From CAJXSN01 sp947492235 (lineage in GTDB: Bacteria > Pseudomonadota > Alphaproteobacteria > Sphingomonadales > Sphingomonadaceae), in contig NZ_CP170453.1 of the NCBI RefSeq assembly GCF_042492175.1, positions 124,001 to 188,000 on the forward strand: a stretch of DNA of 64,000 bases, in the 5' to 3' direction. The notes under the pieces are model-generated. The model was not told the origin of the DNA, did no database searches, and saw only the letters and a list, made by a program, of their open reading frames with translations. Shown one piece after another: positions 16,003 through 24,193 of this stretch (position 1 is the stretch's first letter; each line of letters starts with the position of its first letter). A program made the translations under genes and the position numbers.

Positions 16003-17034
16003 GTGACTATTCAAAAACTTCTCGAAGCGAGCGGGCTCACCGCGCTGGCTGCAGCCCTGTCTTTTGCCGCGATGCCGGCGCAGGCTGTTGCGGCCGAGGC
16101 GGATGCAGAACAGCGCGCAGATCGCCAACGTGGCGGCGGCGGCCAGCAGGCACGCCAGAACCGCGGCAATCGTAATCAGGCCCGTGCACAGCGGGCCAGC
16201 CGCCAGCAGGCGCGCGGCCAGAACAGGCAGCAAGCGCGGCAATCGCGTCAGGCTCGTCAGCCCCGTCAGGTGTCGCGTCCCGCTGCCCAGCGCACAATCG
16301 CGCAAAGCAACAGAGCGGACCAGACCCGCCGTCCGTCGGGTGATACCCGCACCGTCAGCGCCAATCAGCGCCCCACTTTCGCACAGGATCGCGCCCAACG
16401 CGCCCAGCGCGGACAGCGGGTGCAGGCACAGCCGAGGCAACAGCGCGTGGAACGCCGCACGACTCGTCAGGCCACCCGTCAGAACACCCGCCAGCGTACT
16501 GTGACACCAACCCGCCAGGCCTACCGCGAAGGTCGCCGTGACGGCCGGGTGGTGGAACGCCGGGGTGATCGCCGCGAGAACCGGCAGATCCGCCGCAACG
16601 GCTATCAGCAGGGCTACCGCGATGCGAACCGCAATGACCGCCGCGAAAATCGGCAGATCCGGCGTAATGGTTACGAGCAAGGCTACCGTCAGGCCCGCCG
16701 CGATTACCGGGGTGGTGATTACCGCCGCTGGAACACTGGCTGGCGCGGTGACCGCCGGTACAACTGGAACCATCACCGCTATTCGAACCGCAGCCTGTTC
16801 CGTCTGGGCCGGTATTATGCGCCTTATCGCAATTACCGCTACAGCCGGATCAATATCGGGTTCTTTCTCGATAGCGCGTTCTTCGGCAGCCGGTACTGGA
16901 TCAACGATCCGTATTCCTACCGCCTCCCGCAGGTTTACGGCCCGTATCGCTGGATCCGCTATTACGACGACGTGATCCTGGTGAATATCTACACCGGCCA
17001 GACCGTCGACGTGATCCACGACTTCTTCTGGTAA
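16003..17034 (+). CDS. RcnB-like exported Arg/Gln-rich protein
   Basis: The GTG at 16003 has AAGGGGA nine bases upstream and gives a signal peptide (MTIQKLLEASGL...AQAVAAEA). Residues about 35-190 are Arg/Gln-rich, low complexity. Two near-identical units follow, each reading DRRENRQIRRNGYxxGYR. The C-terminal ~80 residues (YAPYRNYRYSRINIGFFL...PYRWIRYYDDVILVNIYTGQTVDVI) match the RcnB periplasmic domain. RcnB proteins are implicated in metal homeostasis, but the role of these basic sphingomonad versions is unknown. A terminator follows. Confidence 0.8.
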   Translation: MTIQKLLEASGLTALAAALSFAAMPAQAVAAEADAEQRADRQRGGGGQQARQNRGNRNQARAQRASRQQARGQNRQQARQSRQARQPRQVSRPAAQRTIAQSNRADQTRRPSGDTRTVSANQRPTFAQDRAQRAQRGQRVQAQPRQQRVERRTTRQATRQNTRQRTVTPTRQAYREGRRDGRVVERRGDRRENRQIRRNGYQQGYRDANRNDRRENRQIRRNGYEQGYRQARRDYRGGDYRRWNTGWRGDRRYNWNHHRYSNRSLFRLGRYYAPYRNYRYSRINIGFFLDSAFFGSRYWINDPYSYRLPQVYGPYRWIRYYDDVILVNIYTGQTVDVIHDFFW

Positions 17035-17059
17035 GTCGCCAGATCGCACCACCAACAAG

Positions 17060-17094
17060 GGCCCCCGCCAGCCATGCTGCGCGGGGGCCTTTGT
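17060..17094 (+). terminator. Rho-independent terminator after the RcnB-like gene
   Basis: GGCCCCCGC (17060-17068) pairs with GCGGGGGCC (17081-17089), followed by TTTGTCTGT, 25 bases after the stop codon. Confidence 0.85.
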
Positions 17095-17145
17095 CTGTCA
17101 CGCTTTGGCTTGAACTGAACCGCACCTGCGATACAGATTACCGAA

Positions 17146-17817
17146 ATGACTCAAACGACCACCGACATTCCCGATCAGGCCGCCCTCGCCCGTCTTGGCA
17201 AACAGGTCCGGAATCGGCTCGATATCGATCCCAAGGCTTATAAAGTGCCCACCGATCTCGCGGAAATCTATGCGATCGGAGACTTTCTGACCCTCAGCGA
17301 ATGCCAGCGCCTGCGCGACATGATCGACGCCGTGGCGCAGCCCAGCCAGCTGCACGAGGGCGCTTATGTCGAGGGCTTTCGCACCTCCTATTCCGGCAAT
17401 TTCAAAGACGAGGACCCGTTTGTGCGCGGCATTTCCCGCCGGGTCGATGATTTGCTCGGCCTGCCGGGTGAGCTGGGCGAGCGGATGCAGGGGCAGCGTT
17501 ATCTGGTCGGCCAGCAGTTCAAGCCACACCACGATTTCTTCTATCCCAGCGAAGACTACTGGAAGGCAGAGCGCAAACGCGGGGGCCAGCGCAGCTGGAC
17601 GGCGATGATGTTTCTCAACGAGGTCGAAAGCGGCGGTGCGACCAATTTCACCAATGTCGGCATCGATATAGAGCCCAAGCCGGGCGTGCTGCTGGTGTGG
17701 AACAATCACTCACCCGATGGCAGCCCCAATCAGGACACACTCCACGCCGGGACCCCAGTGTCAGAGGGCGAGAAATACGTCATCACCCGCTGGTACCGCG
17801 TGCGCAAATGGGGCTAG
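17146..17817 (+). CDS. 2OG-Fe(II) oxygenase, prolyl 4-hydroxylase-like
   Basis: 223 residues, cytoplasmic. The double-stranded beta-helix motifs are visible. The first iron ligands are in FKPHHDFFYP (HxD). The distal His is in DTLHAGTPV. The 2-oxoglutarate-binding Arg/Lys follows in EKYVITRWYR. The spacing matches bacterial P4Hc-domain hydroxylases. The substrate could be a prolyl protein or a small molecule and cannot be told here. Confidence 0.9.
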   Translation: MTQTTTDIPDQAALARLGKQVRNRLDIDPKAYKVPTDLAEIYAIGDFLTLSECQRLRDMIDAVAQPSQLHEGAYVEGFRTSYSGNFKDEDPFVRGISRRVDDLLGLPGELGERMQGQRYLVGQQFKPHHDFFYPSEDYWKAERKRGGQRSWTAMMFLNEVESGGATNFTNVGIDIEPKPGVLLVWNNHSPDGSPNQDTLHAGTPVSEGEKYVITRWYRVRKWG

Positions 17818-17834
17818 CGCGCGCCCCGCGTAAA

Positions 17835-19487
17835 TTAGCCCCCCTTCCCTAGCGCATCGGAGATCAACGCCCGCGAGTTCTCGATCCCGTAAAGCCGGAT
17901 GAAGCTGCCCATGCGCGGGCCCTGATCGGCCCCCAGCAAGATCTGGTACAGCGCCGTGAACCAGTCCCGCAGGTTCTCGAAACCGAACTCCTCCCGCTTG
18001 CCGATCTCGTAGACCTGCGTCTGCAAATCCTCCGCCGTGATATCGCCGGGCACATCGGCCAGCACCCCGTCCAGCTCCCGCAAGGCCGCCGCCTCGGTCT
18101 CTGTCGGCGCGCGCCGCTCCAGAGTCGGGGCGATGAAATCGCGGTTATAGGCCAGCGCATTGTCGATCAGATCGTCCAGCATCGGATGCTTCGCCGGGTC
18201 CGCATCCTCGACATAATTGGCAAGGTAGGACCACACCTGATCCTTGTCCGCCTCTGCCCCCAGCACGCCGACCAGATTGAGCAGCAACGCAAAGGTCACC
18301 GGCTGATTGTCGCCCGCTCCCGGTGCCTCGGAAGGCCCCACTTCATCATTGGCAAAGCCGCCATTGGCCCGCGCCAGATGCCACACCGGATTGCCCAGCT
18401 GCTTGTCCAGCGGCTGTTCGGCCAGCCGCTCGCGGAAGGCCCAGTAATCATCCACCGCGCGCGGGATCACCCCGCCATGCAGCTGCTTGGCGCTTTTGGG
18501 ATTGGGGAAGATGTAGAAGCCCAGGCTCTCCTGACTGCCGTAATCCAGCCATTGCTCGATCGTCAGGCCATTGCCCTTGGACTTGCTGATCTTTTCGCCG
18601 TTCTCGTCGAGGAACAGCTCGTAAATCAGCCCATCCGGCTTGCGCCCGCCCAGCACCTTGGCAATCTTGCCCGATTGCACGCCGGTGTCGGTCAGATCCT
18701 TGCCATACATCTCGTAATCGACGCCCAGCGCGACCCAGCGCATGGCGAAGTCGACCTTCCATTGCAGCTTGGCCATGCCGCCCAGCGCGCTCTGCTCGAC
18801 CACGCTGCCATCCTCGTCGGTGAAGCGGATCATGCCCTCTGCGGCATCCACCACTTCCACCGGCACCTGCAGCACATGACCGGTCGATGGCGAGATCGGC
18901 ATGATTGGCGAATAGGTCGCCGCCCGCTCGGCCCTGAGGGTCGGCAGCATGATATCCAGAATCGCCTGATTATGCGCCAGCACATTGCGCAGCGCATCAT
19001 CGAACGCGCCCGACTGATAGCGGTCGGACGAGGCGATGAATTCGTACTCGAACCCGAACCGGTCGAGAAATTCGCGCAGCTTCGCATTGTTGTGCGCGGC
19101 AAAGCTTTCATGACCTGCATCAAAAGGATCCGGCACGCGGCACAGCGGCTTGTGCAGATGCTGCGCCAGCATATCCTGATTGGGCAGATTGGTCGGCACT
19201 TTGCGGAAGCCGTCCATATCGTCGGAAAACGCCACCAGCCGGGTCTTGCCGTCTTCCGGCTTGGCCCCGATCAGCGCCTCGAAGGCGCGGCGCACGAAGG
19301 TGGTGCGCAGCACTTCCTGAAACGTGCCGATATGCGGCAGGCCGCTGGGGCCGTAACCGGTTTCGAAAAGGATCGGCGAGCCGTCGGGTTTCGCGCCGTC
19401 GGGATAGCGTTTCAGCAGGCGCTGGGCCTCCTGAAAAGGCCAGGCCTTGGAGTTACGGGCGGCGTCGATCAGTTCTTGCATACTCAT
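17835..19487 (-). CDS. lysK: class I lysyl-tRNA synthetase
   Basis: 550 residues from the ATG at 19487 (another at 19481 is possible). It carries the class I signatures GLPHIGTF (HIGH) and EKISKSKG (KMSKS), and the YEMYGKDLTDTG segment typical of archaeal-type LysRS used by alphaproteobacteria instead of class II LysS. It charges tRNA-Lys. It is an essential housekeeping enzyme. The gene follows the 233-residue HTH protein on the same strand. Confidence 0.95.
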   Translation of the reverse strand: MSMQELIDAARNSKAWPFQEAQRLLKRYPDGAKPDGSPILFETGYGPSGLPHIGTFQEVLRTTFVRRAFEALIGAKPEDGKTRLVAFSDDMDGFRKVPTNLPNQDMLAQHLHKPLCRVPDPFDAGHESFAAHNNAKLREFLDRFGFEYEFIASSDRYQSGAFDDALRNVLAHNQAILDIMLPTLRAERAATYSPIMPISPSTGHVLQVPVEVVDAAEGMIRFTDEDGSVVEQSALGGMAKLQWKVDFAMRWVALGVDYEMYGKDLTDTGVQSGKIAKVLGGRKPDGLIYELFLDENGEKISKSKGNGLTIEQWLDYGSQESLGFYIFPNPKSAKQLHGGVIPRAVDDYWAFRERLAEQPLDKQLGNPVWHLARANGGFANDEVGPSEAPGAGDNQPVTFALLLNLVGVLGAEADKDQVWSYLANYVEDADPAKHPMLDDLIDNALAYNRDFIAPTLERRAPTETEAAALRELDGVLADVPGDITAEDLQTQVYEIGKREEFGFENLRDWFTALYQILLGADQGPRMGSFIRLYGIENSRALISDALGKGG

Positions 19488-19565
19488 AGCGGGCTGCCAT
19501 GCCACGCGCGCACGATGTTGCAAGTGCGAAGCGCAAACAGGCGGCTATGCGCGCCCGGAATTGCT

Positions 19566-19661
19566 GTTGGATTTGCTTGACGTTTTTGACACCCTGTCAA
19601 GCAGGGAAAATCACACAACCCATTGTTTTTATGATATTATTCCGGGTTGGATTTGCTTGAC
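19566..19661. repeat. 16-bp direct repeat and palindrome upstream of lysK
   Basis: GTTGGATTTGCTTGAC occurs exactly at 19566-19581 and again at 19646-19661, the second copy in the last codons of the next minus-strand gene. Between them TTGACA-CCC-TGTCAA (19586-19600) is a perfect palindrome about 100 bases from the lysK start. It could be an operator or a relic of a small duplication. Confidence 0.5.
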
Positions 19662-20338
19662 ACATTGCCCCCGCGTTTTTCCCGGGCGGCGCGCAGGACC
19701 TCGGACGAAGCCTCGCCATATTCCTCCATTTCATCGACGACTTCCGCCTCGGGATAATACCCGTCCTTGCCTTCATGCGGATCGCGGTCGAACCAGGCCC
19801 GCAATTCTTCTTCTTTTGAGTCGAGCCACGTTTCCGGCCCCTGCGCGACGCGGCTGATCAGCTCGGCCAGATCGCTGGGCGAATAGATCGTGCCGGGCTC
19901 GTGACGCGGAGGGCTTGGCCGCAACAGATCAGCGCGCAGTTTCAGCAGGCCCAGCGTCAGCTTCTCGTCATAGCGGCGCGAGACATGGACGACTTCGCCC
20001 CTGTGCAGATGCGGCACCTCCACCCCGTTAAGCGCGCGGTCCATCGCCGCCTCCGCCAGCGCATCGAACCGGCCCGAAAACGCCCCGTCCCACGCCCGGT
20101 CAAACGGCTGACCGCGCAATCGAGCGCGCAAAGCATAGGCCGATTGCCGGCTCATCCCCACCGCCCGCGCCGCCGCCGCGACATTCTGCGTGCTGCACAG
20201 CGCATGCAGAAACGCCGCCTGCTTGCGCGGCGTCCAGCCACGGTTTTTGGTGAGGGGGAGATACGGCTGATCGGCGCTCTGAGGGGTAGCGTTGTCCGGG
20301 GCGGTATCGGGGGCGAAGCTGTTTTCCGGTTTGCTCAT
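19637..20338 (-). CDS. helix-turn-helix protein of unknown function
   Basis: 233 residues starting at MSKPENSF. Residues about 38-75 read WTPRKQAAFLHALCSTQNVAAAARAVGMSRQSAY, a helix-turn-helix like those of transposase or Fis-type proteins. The middle (RAWDGAFSGRFDALAEAAMDRALNGVEVPHLHRGEVVHVSRRYDEKL) and an acidic C-terminus are not recognised. It is probably a DNA-binding protein conserved in sphingomonads. It sits upstream of lysK on the same strand, 149 bases away. Confidence 0.7.
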   Translation of the reverse strand: MSKPENSFAPDTAPDNATPQSADQPYLPLTKNRGWTPRKQAAFLHALCSTQNVAAAARAVGMSRQSAYALRARLRGQPFDRAWDGAFSGRFDALAEAAMDRALNGVEVPHLHRGEVVHVSRRYDEKLTLGLLKLRADLLRPSPPRHEPGTIYSPSDLAELISRVAQGPETWLDSKEEELRAWFDRDPHEGKDGYYPEAEVVDEMEEYGEASSEVLRAAREKRGGNVSSKSNPE

Positions 20339-20456
20339 CGAAGAGCCTAATGCAAATTTCGCGCGTGTAGGACAGCGGTTTTGTGTTGGATTGGCCGCGG
20401 TCTTGGGTTGCTGGCGTTCTTGCCGACTGTGCCAACAGAATATTAGATCAGCGCGC

Positions 20457-21239
20457 ATGGGCGAGCTTGAACAGATCAAAGGCACTCTCGTGGAAAGAGG
20501 CATCGTCAAACTGGAGGGGGCGGTGCCGGTTAACGAAGCGCGCGCCGCCCATCGCATGGTCCTGAAACTCGCAGAAGAGCATGGCCTTTATTCGTCTGGC
20601 ACTTGGATGAGATCATCCGGCCGGTTCGGAGTGCCCAAAGCGTTTCGCAAGGCGCTGATCAAGCTGAACAAGTCGACGGATTTCCCGGATCTGGCGGCCG
20701 CGCAATTCCAGCCCCTGATCGAGCAGCTGCTGAGCGCCCCGGTCATCGCAATGGCTCCGGGTCAGCAGCTTCTCTTCTCGCTTCCCGGTAGAGAAGACTG
20801 GTCGATCCCCAGCGATGTTTGGCACACTGATTTGCCTAGATTTGCAGAGCGCAGCGCATCGGGATTACAGAGTTTCACCTTCCTCGATGATGTCGAGCCC
20901 AAAGGCGGCGCGACGCTTGTCGTTGCTGGATCGCACCGCCTGTTGCGCGGCTTTTCCACTTTGCCCTCGAAAGAGGTGAAGGCGCACCTGCAGGCCGAGG
21001 ACTTTTTCAAGCATCTGTTCGATCCCGAGCGGCCGGCAATTGGCGATGCGAGCGACGCCGTTGGAGCCGCCGAGGGCGTGGATCTGGAAGTCGTCGAACT
21101 CACTGGGCGCGTGGGAGACGCTTATCTGATGGATTTGCGCGTCCTCCACACCCCCGCGCCAAACGCGTCCGACACAGCGCGTATGATGGCGACCTGCCGA
21201 TTCCCCCGGACCGATATCGCAGAGAGAATTGCGAGTTAG
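20457..21239 (+). CDS. phytanoyl-CoA dioxygenase-like Fe(II)/2OG oxygenase
   Basis: 260 residues from the ATG at 20457. The iron site HxD is in VWHTDLPRF, a distal His in LRVLHTPAPN, and an Arg in ARMMATCRFPR completes the 2-oxoglutarate pocket. PKGGATLVVAGSHRLL is typical of PhyH family proteins. Substrate unknown. It is divergent from the HTH gene and followed by a 7-bp hairpin. Confidence 0.8.
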   Translation: MGELEQIKGTLVERGIVKLEGAVPVNEARAAHRMVLKLAEEHGLYSSGTWMRSSGRFGVPKAFRKALIKLNKSTDFPDLAAAQFQPLIEQLLSAPVIAMAPGQQLLFSLPGREDWSIPSDVWHTDLPRFAERSASGLQSFTFLDDVEPKGGATLVVAGSHRLLRGFSTLPSKEVKAHLQAEDFFKHLFDPERPAIGDASDAVGAAEGVDLEVVELTGRVGDAYLMDLRVLHTPAPNASDTARMMATCRFPRTDIAERIAS

Positions 21240-21249
21240 GGCACTGACT

Positions 21250-21269
21250 TTCGGCAAGGCTATGCCGAA
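21250..21269 (+). terminator. hairpin after the PhyH-like gene
   Basis: TTCGGCA-AGGCTA-TGCCGAA forms a perfect 7-bp stem 11 bases after the stop codon. No T-run follows, so termination efficiency is doubtful. Confidence 0.35.
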
Positions 21270-21364
21270 TGACTCCCGCAATGATCGCGCGATTTGGCCG
21301 CCTATCCTATCGATTGATCAACCCGCAGCGAGGCATCTGTATTGCCCGCCTCTGCCCGATGCCC

Positions 21365-21766
21365 TCAAACCTGCTCGATACCACCCCGCCCTTCAGGGCT
21401 AAGAACTGCGGAATCGAAGATCACGTGCTCTTCAACCGCCATTCCGTCTTTCAATCGGAAGCGGTCGACGCCGCGATAGGTGCGCTTCTCACCATGAATA
21501 TTGGCCGCTGCTTCCCATGCGATATACAGCATTTCGCCATTGCCCGCGCAGTCCATCGGCGTGACCACCAGCTCTTCCAGAGCGGCGAGTGTTTCCCCCA
21601 TAAAAGCAGCATACTGCGTTCCTGACATGAAGCCCGCGCCGGTAAAATGAATAGAGGCGTCTGGCGCAATGATATCCAGAACGCGCTCCCCGGAAGGAGC
21701 TTTCCAGAAGGCGCAGAAGCGGTCGTAAAAATCGATGTGCTCCGGAGTGAGGCCTACGTCAGTCAT
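21365..21766 (-). CDS. SnoaL/NTF2-like protein
   Basis: About 133 residues (ATG at 21766; an earlier one at 21772). The cone-like NTF2 fold is suggested by HIDFYDRFCAFWKAPSGERVLDIIAPDASIHFTGAG at the start and RGVDRFRLKDGMAVEEHVIFDSAVL near the end. Members act as small hydrolases, isomerases or ligand binders. It is divergent from a MarR regulator, with two palindromes between them, so it is probably that regulator's target. Confidence 0.8.
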   Translation of the reverse strand: MTDVGLTPEHIDFYDRFCAFWKAPSGERVLDIIAPDASIHFTGAGFMSGTQYAAFMGETLAALEELVVTPMDCAGNGEMLYIAWEAAANIHGEKRTYRGVDRFRLKDGMAVEEHVIFDSAVLSPEGRGGIEQV

Positions 21767-21803
21767 GGTCAATTCCTTTGATCGGGTTGTGGCCTACCCT
21801 TCA

Positions 21804-21853
21804 TATGTGCGGAGCGCACATAACGTCAATTGAAAAATGTGCGAGAGGCACGT
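21804..21853. promoter_or_regulatory. tandem MarR-type operators
   Basis: TATGTGCG-GAG-CGCACATA (21804-21822) is a perfect 8-bp-arm palindrome. A second, imperfect copy ATGTGC-GAGAG-GCACGT lies at 21837-21853. The centres are 32 bp apart, about three helical turns, between the divergent NTF2-like and MarR genes. Confidence 0.65.
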
Positions 21854-21864
21854 ATCTGGGGCTG

Positions 21865-22368
21865 ATGTTGGACAGGACAGCAAATTTGCTCGGGGCCGTG
21901 GGACTGGCCGTGGCTGACCGGATTCAGGAAACCGCTCGGCAGGTCATGAGCCGCGCGGGCGAGACCCCCGCTGCACTGGTCGTCATAGGGTACGGCACCG
22001 AGCCCTCGAACGATCAGCTACGCGCGATCCTCGGCCTGTCGCATCCCGGAGCCGTCCGCCTGGTGGACCGGCTGGTCGCGGATGGATTGGTCGAACGGCG
22101 CAGCGGGCGCGACCGACGCACTTTGGCTTTGCATCTGACGGAGAAGGGGCACCTAGCGCGCGAAGAGCTGCTGGCCGGTCGACTGGCCGCGATCAAGACG
22201 CTCGTATCCCCGCTCACCCCATCAGAACAGGATCAGCTTGGTGCGCTCCTCTCGCGGATTCTGACCGGGTTGCCGTCCAGCGATCTTGAGCGTTGCCAGC
22301 TTTGCCGTTTGTGTGACGGCCGCATCTGCACCGACTGCCCGATCCCAGCCGAATTCAATGCGGATTAA
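21865..22368 (+). CDS. MarR family regulator with a cysteine-rich C-terminal tail
   Basis: 167 residues from the ATG at 21865. The winged helix includes NDQLRAILGLSHPGAVRLVDRLVADGLVERRSGRDRRTLALHLTEKG. The last 30 residues carry five cysteines in C-x2-C-x2-C-x4-C-x2-C spacing (CQLCRLCDGRICTDC), which could bind a metal or iron-sulfur cluster or sense oxidants. It probably represses the divergent NTF2-like gene and itself. The start is chosen to keep the operators upstream of the coding region. Confidence 0.85.
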   Translation: MLDRTANLLGAVGLAVADRIQETARQVMSRAGETPAALVVIGYGTEPSNDQLRAILGLSHPGAVRLVDRLVADGLVERRSGRDRRTLALHLTEKGHLAREELLAGRLAAIKTLVSPLTPSEQDQLGALLSRILTGLPSSDLERCQLCRLCDGRICTDCPIPAEFNAD

Positions 22369-22486
22369 GCGCCGGTTTCAAGCGCCCCAACAGACGTTCT
22401 AGCGGTGTAAGAGATTTGCCCCGGACCTCCTTCTTCTTGTCAGTAGGAGGCCCAAACATCGGTTCGCGCAGGATCGGCTCATTCAT
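22355..22486 (-). CDS. small 43-residue protein coupled to the VOC gene
   Basis: Its ATG overlaps the last codons of the VOC gene by eight bases (TATGAATGA), a normal sign of translational coupling. The peptide MNEPILREPMFGPPTDKKK...LERLLGRLKPALNPH is basic with a short amphipathic C-terminal helix. Its 3' end overlaps the MarR stop region on the other strand. No family recognised. It may be spurious. Confidence 0.35.
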   Translation of the reverse strand: MNEPILREPMFGPPTDKKKEVRGKSLTPLERLLGRLKPALNPH

Positions 22487-22874
22487 AGCACACCACCTCG
22501 AATTCGATGCCGTCCCAGTCGAAGAAGTAGAACCGTTCGCCCGGATCATAGGCCTCGCGATCGAAGGGCTTCAGGCCGGCGCGGCGCACTGCCTTTTCTG
22601 CGGTATCCAGATCGGCGACGGTGAAGGCGATGTGGTTGAGCGGCTGGCCCTTGGTGTAACCGCCCTTCACGTGATCGCCGGTGTAGATCGCGAGATAGTC
22701 GTCGCCGTTGGCCGGTCCGCTGCCGATATGGATCGAGCGGCCATATTTCAGCGACGGCCCTCGCCAGCGTTCCTGCCAGCCGAGCAGGTCGATCAGCAAG
22801 GCCGCCAGCCGCTCCGGGTCGGTGGAGGAAATATTGGCGTGTTCCAGATGGCCGATGGCCGTTTTCTTGGTCAT
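22479..22874 (-). CDS. VOC family (glyoxalase/dioxygenase-like) protein
   Basis: 131 residues from ATG 22874. Two betaalphabetabetabeta modules of the vicinal-oxygen-chelate fold are readable: GHLEHANISSTDPERLAALLIDLLGW and LNHIAFTVADLDTAEKAV...YFFDWDGIEFEVVCYE. Candidate metal ligands are the His of LEHAN, His of NHIAF and the Glu of IEFEV. It could be a glyoxalase-like detoxifier. It is divergent from soxR with a sox box between them, so it is probably induced by redox-active compounds. Confidence 0.85.
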   Translation of the reverse strand: MTKKTAIGHLEHANISSTDPERLAALLIDLLGWQERWRGPSLKYGRSIHIGSGPANGDDYLAIYTGDHVKGGYTKGQPLNHIAFTVADLDTAEKAVRRAGLKPFDREAYDPGERFYFFDWDGIEFEVVCYE

Positions 22875-22949
22875 GTCTGCACTCCTGTGTTGCGCTGCGA
22901 GGCCACCGGGAAGGCGGACTGTTGCAGGTGAGTGCAGACGCTTATGAAA

Positions 22950-22967
22950 CCTCAAGCTAACTTGAGG
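22950..22967. promoter_or_regulatory. sox box (SoxR operator)
   Basis: CCTCAAGCTAACTTGAGG is an almost perfect match to the known SoxR site CCTCAAGTTAACTTGAGG. It lies between divergent soxR and the VOC gene. Confidence 0.92.
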
Positions 22968-22996
22968 TCAAGCTCTAATTTCGCTATTGGGTTTGG

Positions 22997-23437
22997 ATGG
23001 ACAAAAACGATCTGCTGCCCATCGGGGAATTGTCGCGCCGGACGGGCCTCTCGGTTTCGGCCATCCGCTATTACGAGGACAAGGGACTGGTCGAGGCGTT
23101 CCGGTCATCCGGCAACCAGCGGCGCTTCCTGCGCTCCGATATTCGGCGGCTCAGCTTCATCCTGATCGCCCAGCGGATGGGCCTCTCGCTGGGCGAGATC
23201 GAGGCCCAACTGGCCCGCCTGCCGCAGGGGCGCACGCCGACTGCGCATGACTGGCGCAGCATCAGCCGCGCCATCCGGGCGATTCTGGATGAGCGCATCG
23301 CGGAACTGCAACGCACGCGGGACCGGCTGGACGGCTGCATCGGGTGCGGCTGCCTCTCGTTGCGCAAATGCGCGCTGTACAACAAGGATGACCGGCTGGC
23401 TGTGAAGGGCCCCGGCCCCAATCAGGTGCTGGCCTAG
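22997..23437 (+). CDS. soxR: redox-sensitive activator SoxR
   Basis: A 146-residue MerR-family protein with the helix-turn-helix IGELSRRTGLSVSAIRYYEDKGLVEAFRSSGNQRRF and a long dimerisation helix. The [2Fe-2S] ligands are Cys114, Cys117, Cys119 and Cys125 in C-x2-C-x-C-x5-C spacing, exactly as in SoxR. Oxidation of the cluster by redox-cycling compounds switches on genes with a sox box. No soxS is present, as usual outside enterobacteria. Confidence 0.96.
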   Translation: MDKNDLLPIGELSRRTGLSVSAIRYYEDKGLVEAFRSSGNQRRFLRSDIRRLSFILIAQRMGLSLGEIEAQLARLPQGRTPTAHDWRSISRAIRAILDERIAELQRTRDRLDGCIGCGCLSLRKCALYNKDDRLAVKGPGPNQVLA

Positions 23438-23641
23438 GTACCAAAGCGGGGCGCGCCCCGTGCCGGATCAGACTACTTCAAATTTTCCTGTAAACATCAG
23501 GTTTCCATCAGGATTCCGCGAATCGCGTGCGCTAGCCGGGCGATGCAATGCAAACGCATTGTTGCGACCCGTGGCCACGGCATGTGCTGACCCCAGCATA
23601 TGTCGTGGTTATGCGCTGACCCCCCGGTCCCTCGGGACTCG

Positions 23642-24193
23642 TCAGCTCTCAGGCCCCAGCTCCGCATCCAGATCGCGCGGGCGTTTGAAGTGGACGACTT
23701 CGCCTGCTTCTCCGCCCAATTCCGCCCAGCTGTCGATCGCGATATCCAGCACGGCGAAGGTGGCGGTGGGGAATTTGATGCACGCTTCCTTGAACAGCGC
23801 ATTCTCCTTGTCCCGCGCGACCAGCATCAGCAGCAGATCCTGAAGGCCGGGGTTGTGACCGGAGATCAGGATTGCGCCTGGATCGCCGTCCATCGCCTCT
23901 GCCGCCTCGCGGATTTCATCAGCGATGGTTTCGGCGCTAGCGAGATAGAGCGCGCGGTTCCAGCGGGGCTCCAGATCAAGCTCCGCTGCTTCCAGAGTGC
24001 GCTGCACCCGCTCGGCCGGGCTGGCGAGCAGCAGGTCCCATTCCATCCCCTCACTCTCGGTATACTCGCGGATATGCGTGCCCATCAGCGCCGCCCCGCG
24101 CCGTCCGCGATCGTTCAGACCGCGGTCGAAATCGCGCTTGGCCATGTCGTCCCAATCGGACTTTGCGTGGCGCAGGATACCCAGTCTTTTCAT
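23642..24193 (-). CDS. sixA: phosphohistidine phosphatase SixA-like
   Basis: 183 residues. The opening RLGILRHAKSDW holds the catalytic RHG-type motif (RHA) of the histidine phosphatase superfamily. The second catalytic His is in ILISGHNPGLQDL. SixA removes phosphate from phosphohistidine in phosphorelays or PTS proteins. It lies immediately after the helicase stop codon with no gap, so the two are co-transcribed. Confidence 0.88.
   Translation of the reverse strand: MKRLGILRHAKSDWDDMAKRDFDRGLNDRGRRGAALMGTHIREYTESEGMEWDLLLASPAERVQRTLEAAELDLEPRWNRALYLASAETIADEIREAAEAMDGDPGAILISGHNPGLQDLLLMLVARDKENALFKEACIKFPTATFAVLDIAIDSWAELGGEAGEVVHFKRPRDLDAELGPES

Noticed and set aside
21263..21403. 46-codon frame after the PhyH-like gene
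   Set aside because: It has no ribosome site, starts inside a hairpin arm and runs antisense into the NTF2-like gene. No resemblance to a protein family.
23438..23641. Repeated GCTGACCCC words and small palindromes between soxR and sixA
   Set aside because: Only two short copies and no consistent arms. Likely chance in high-GC sequence.
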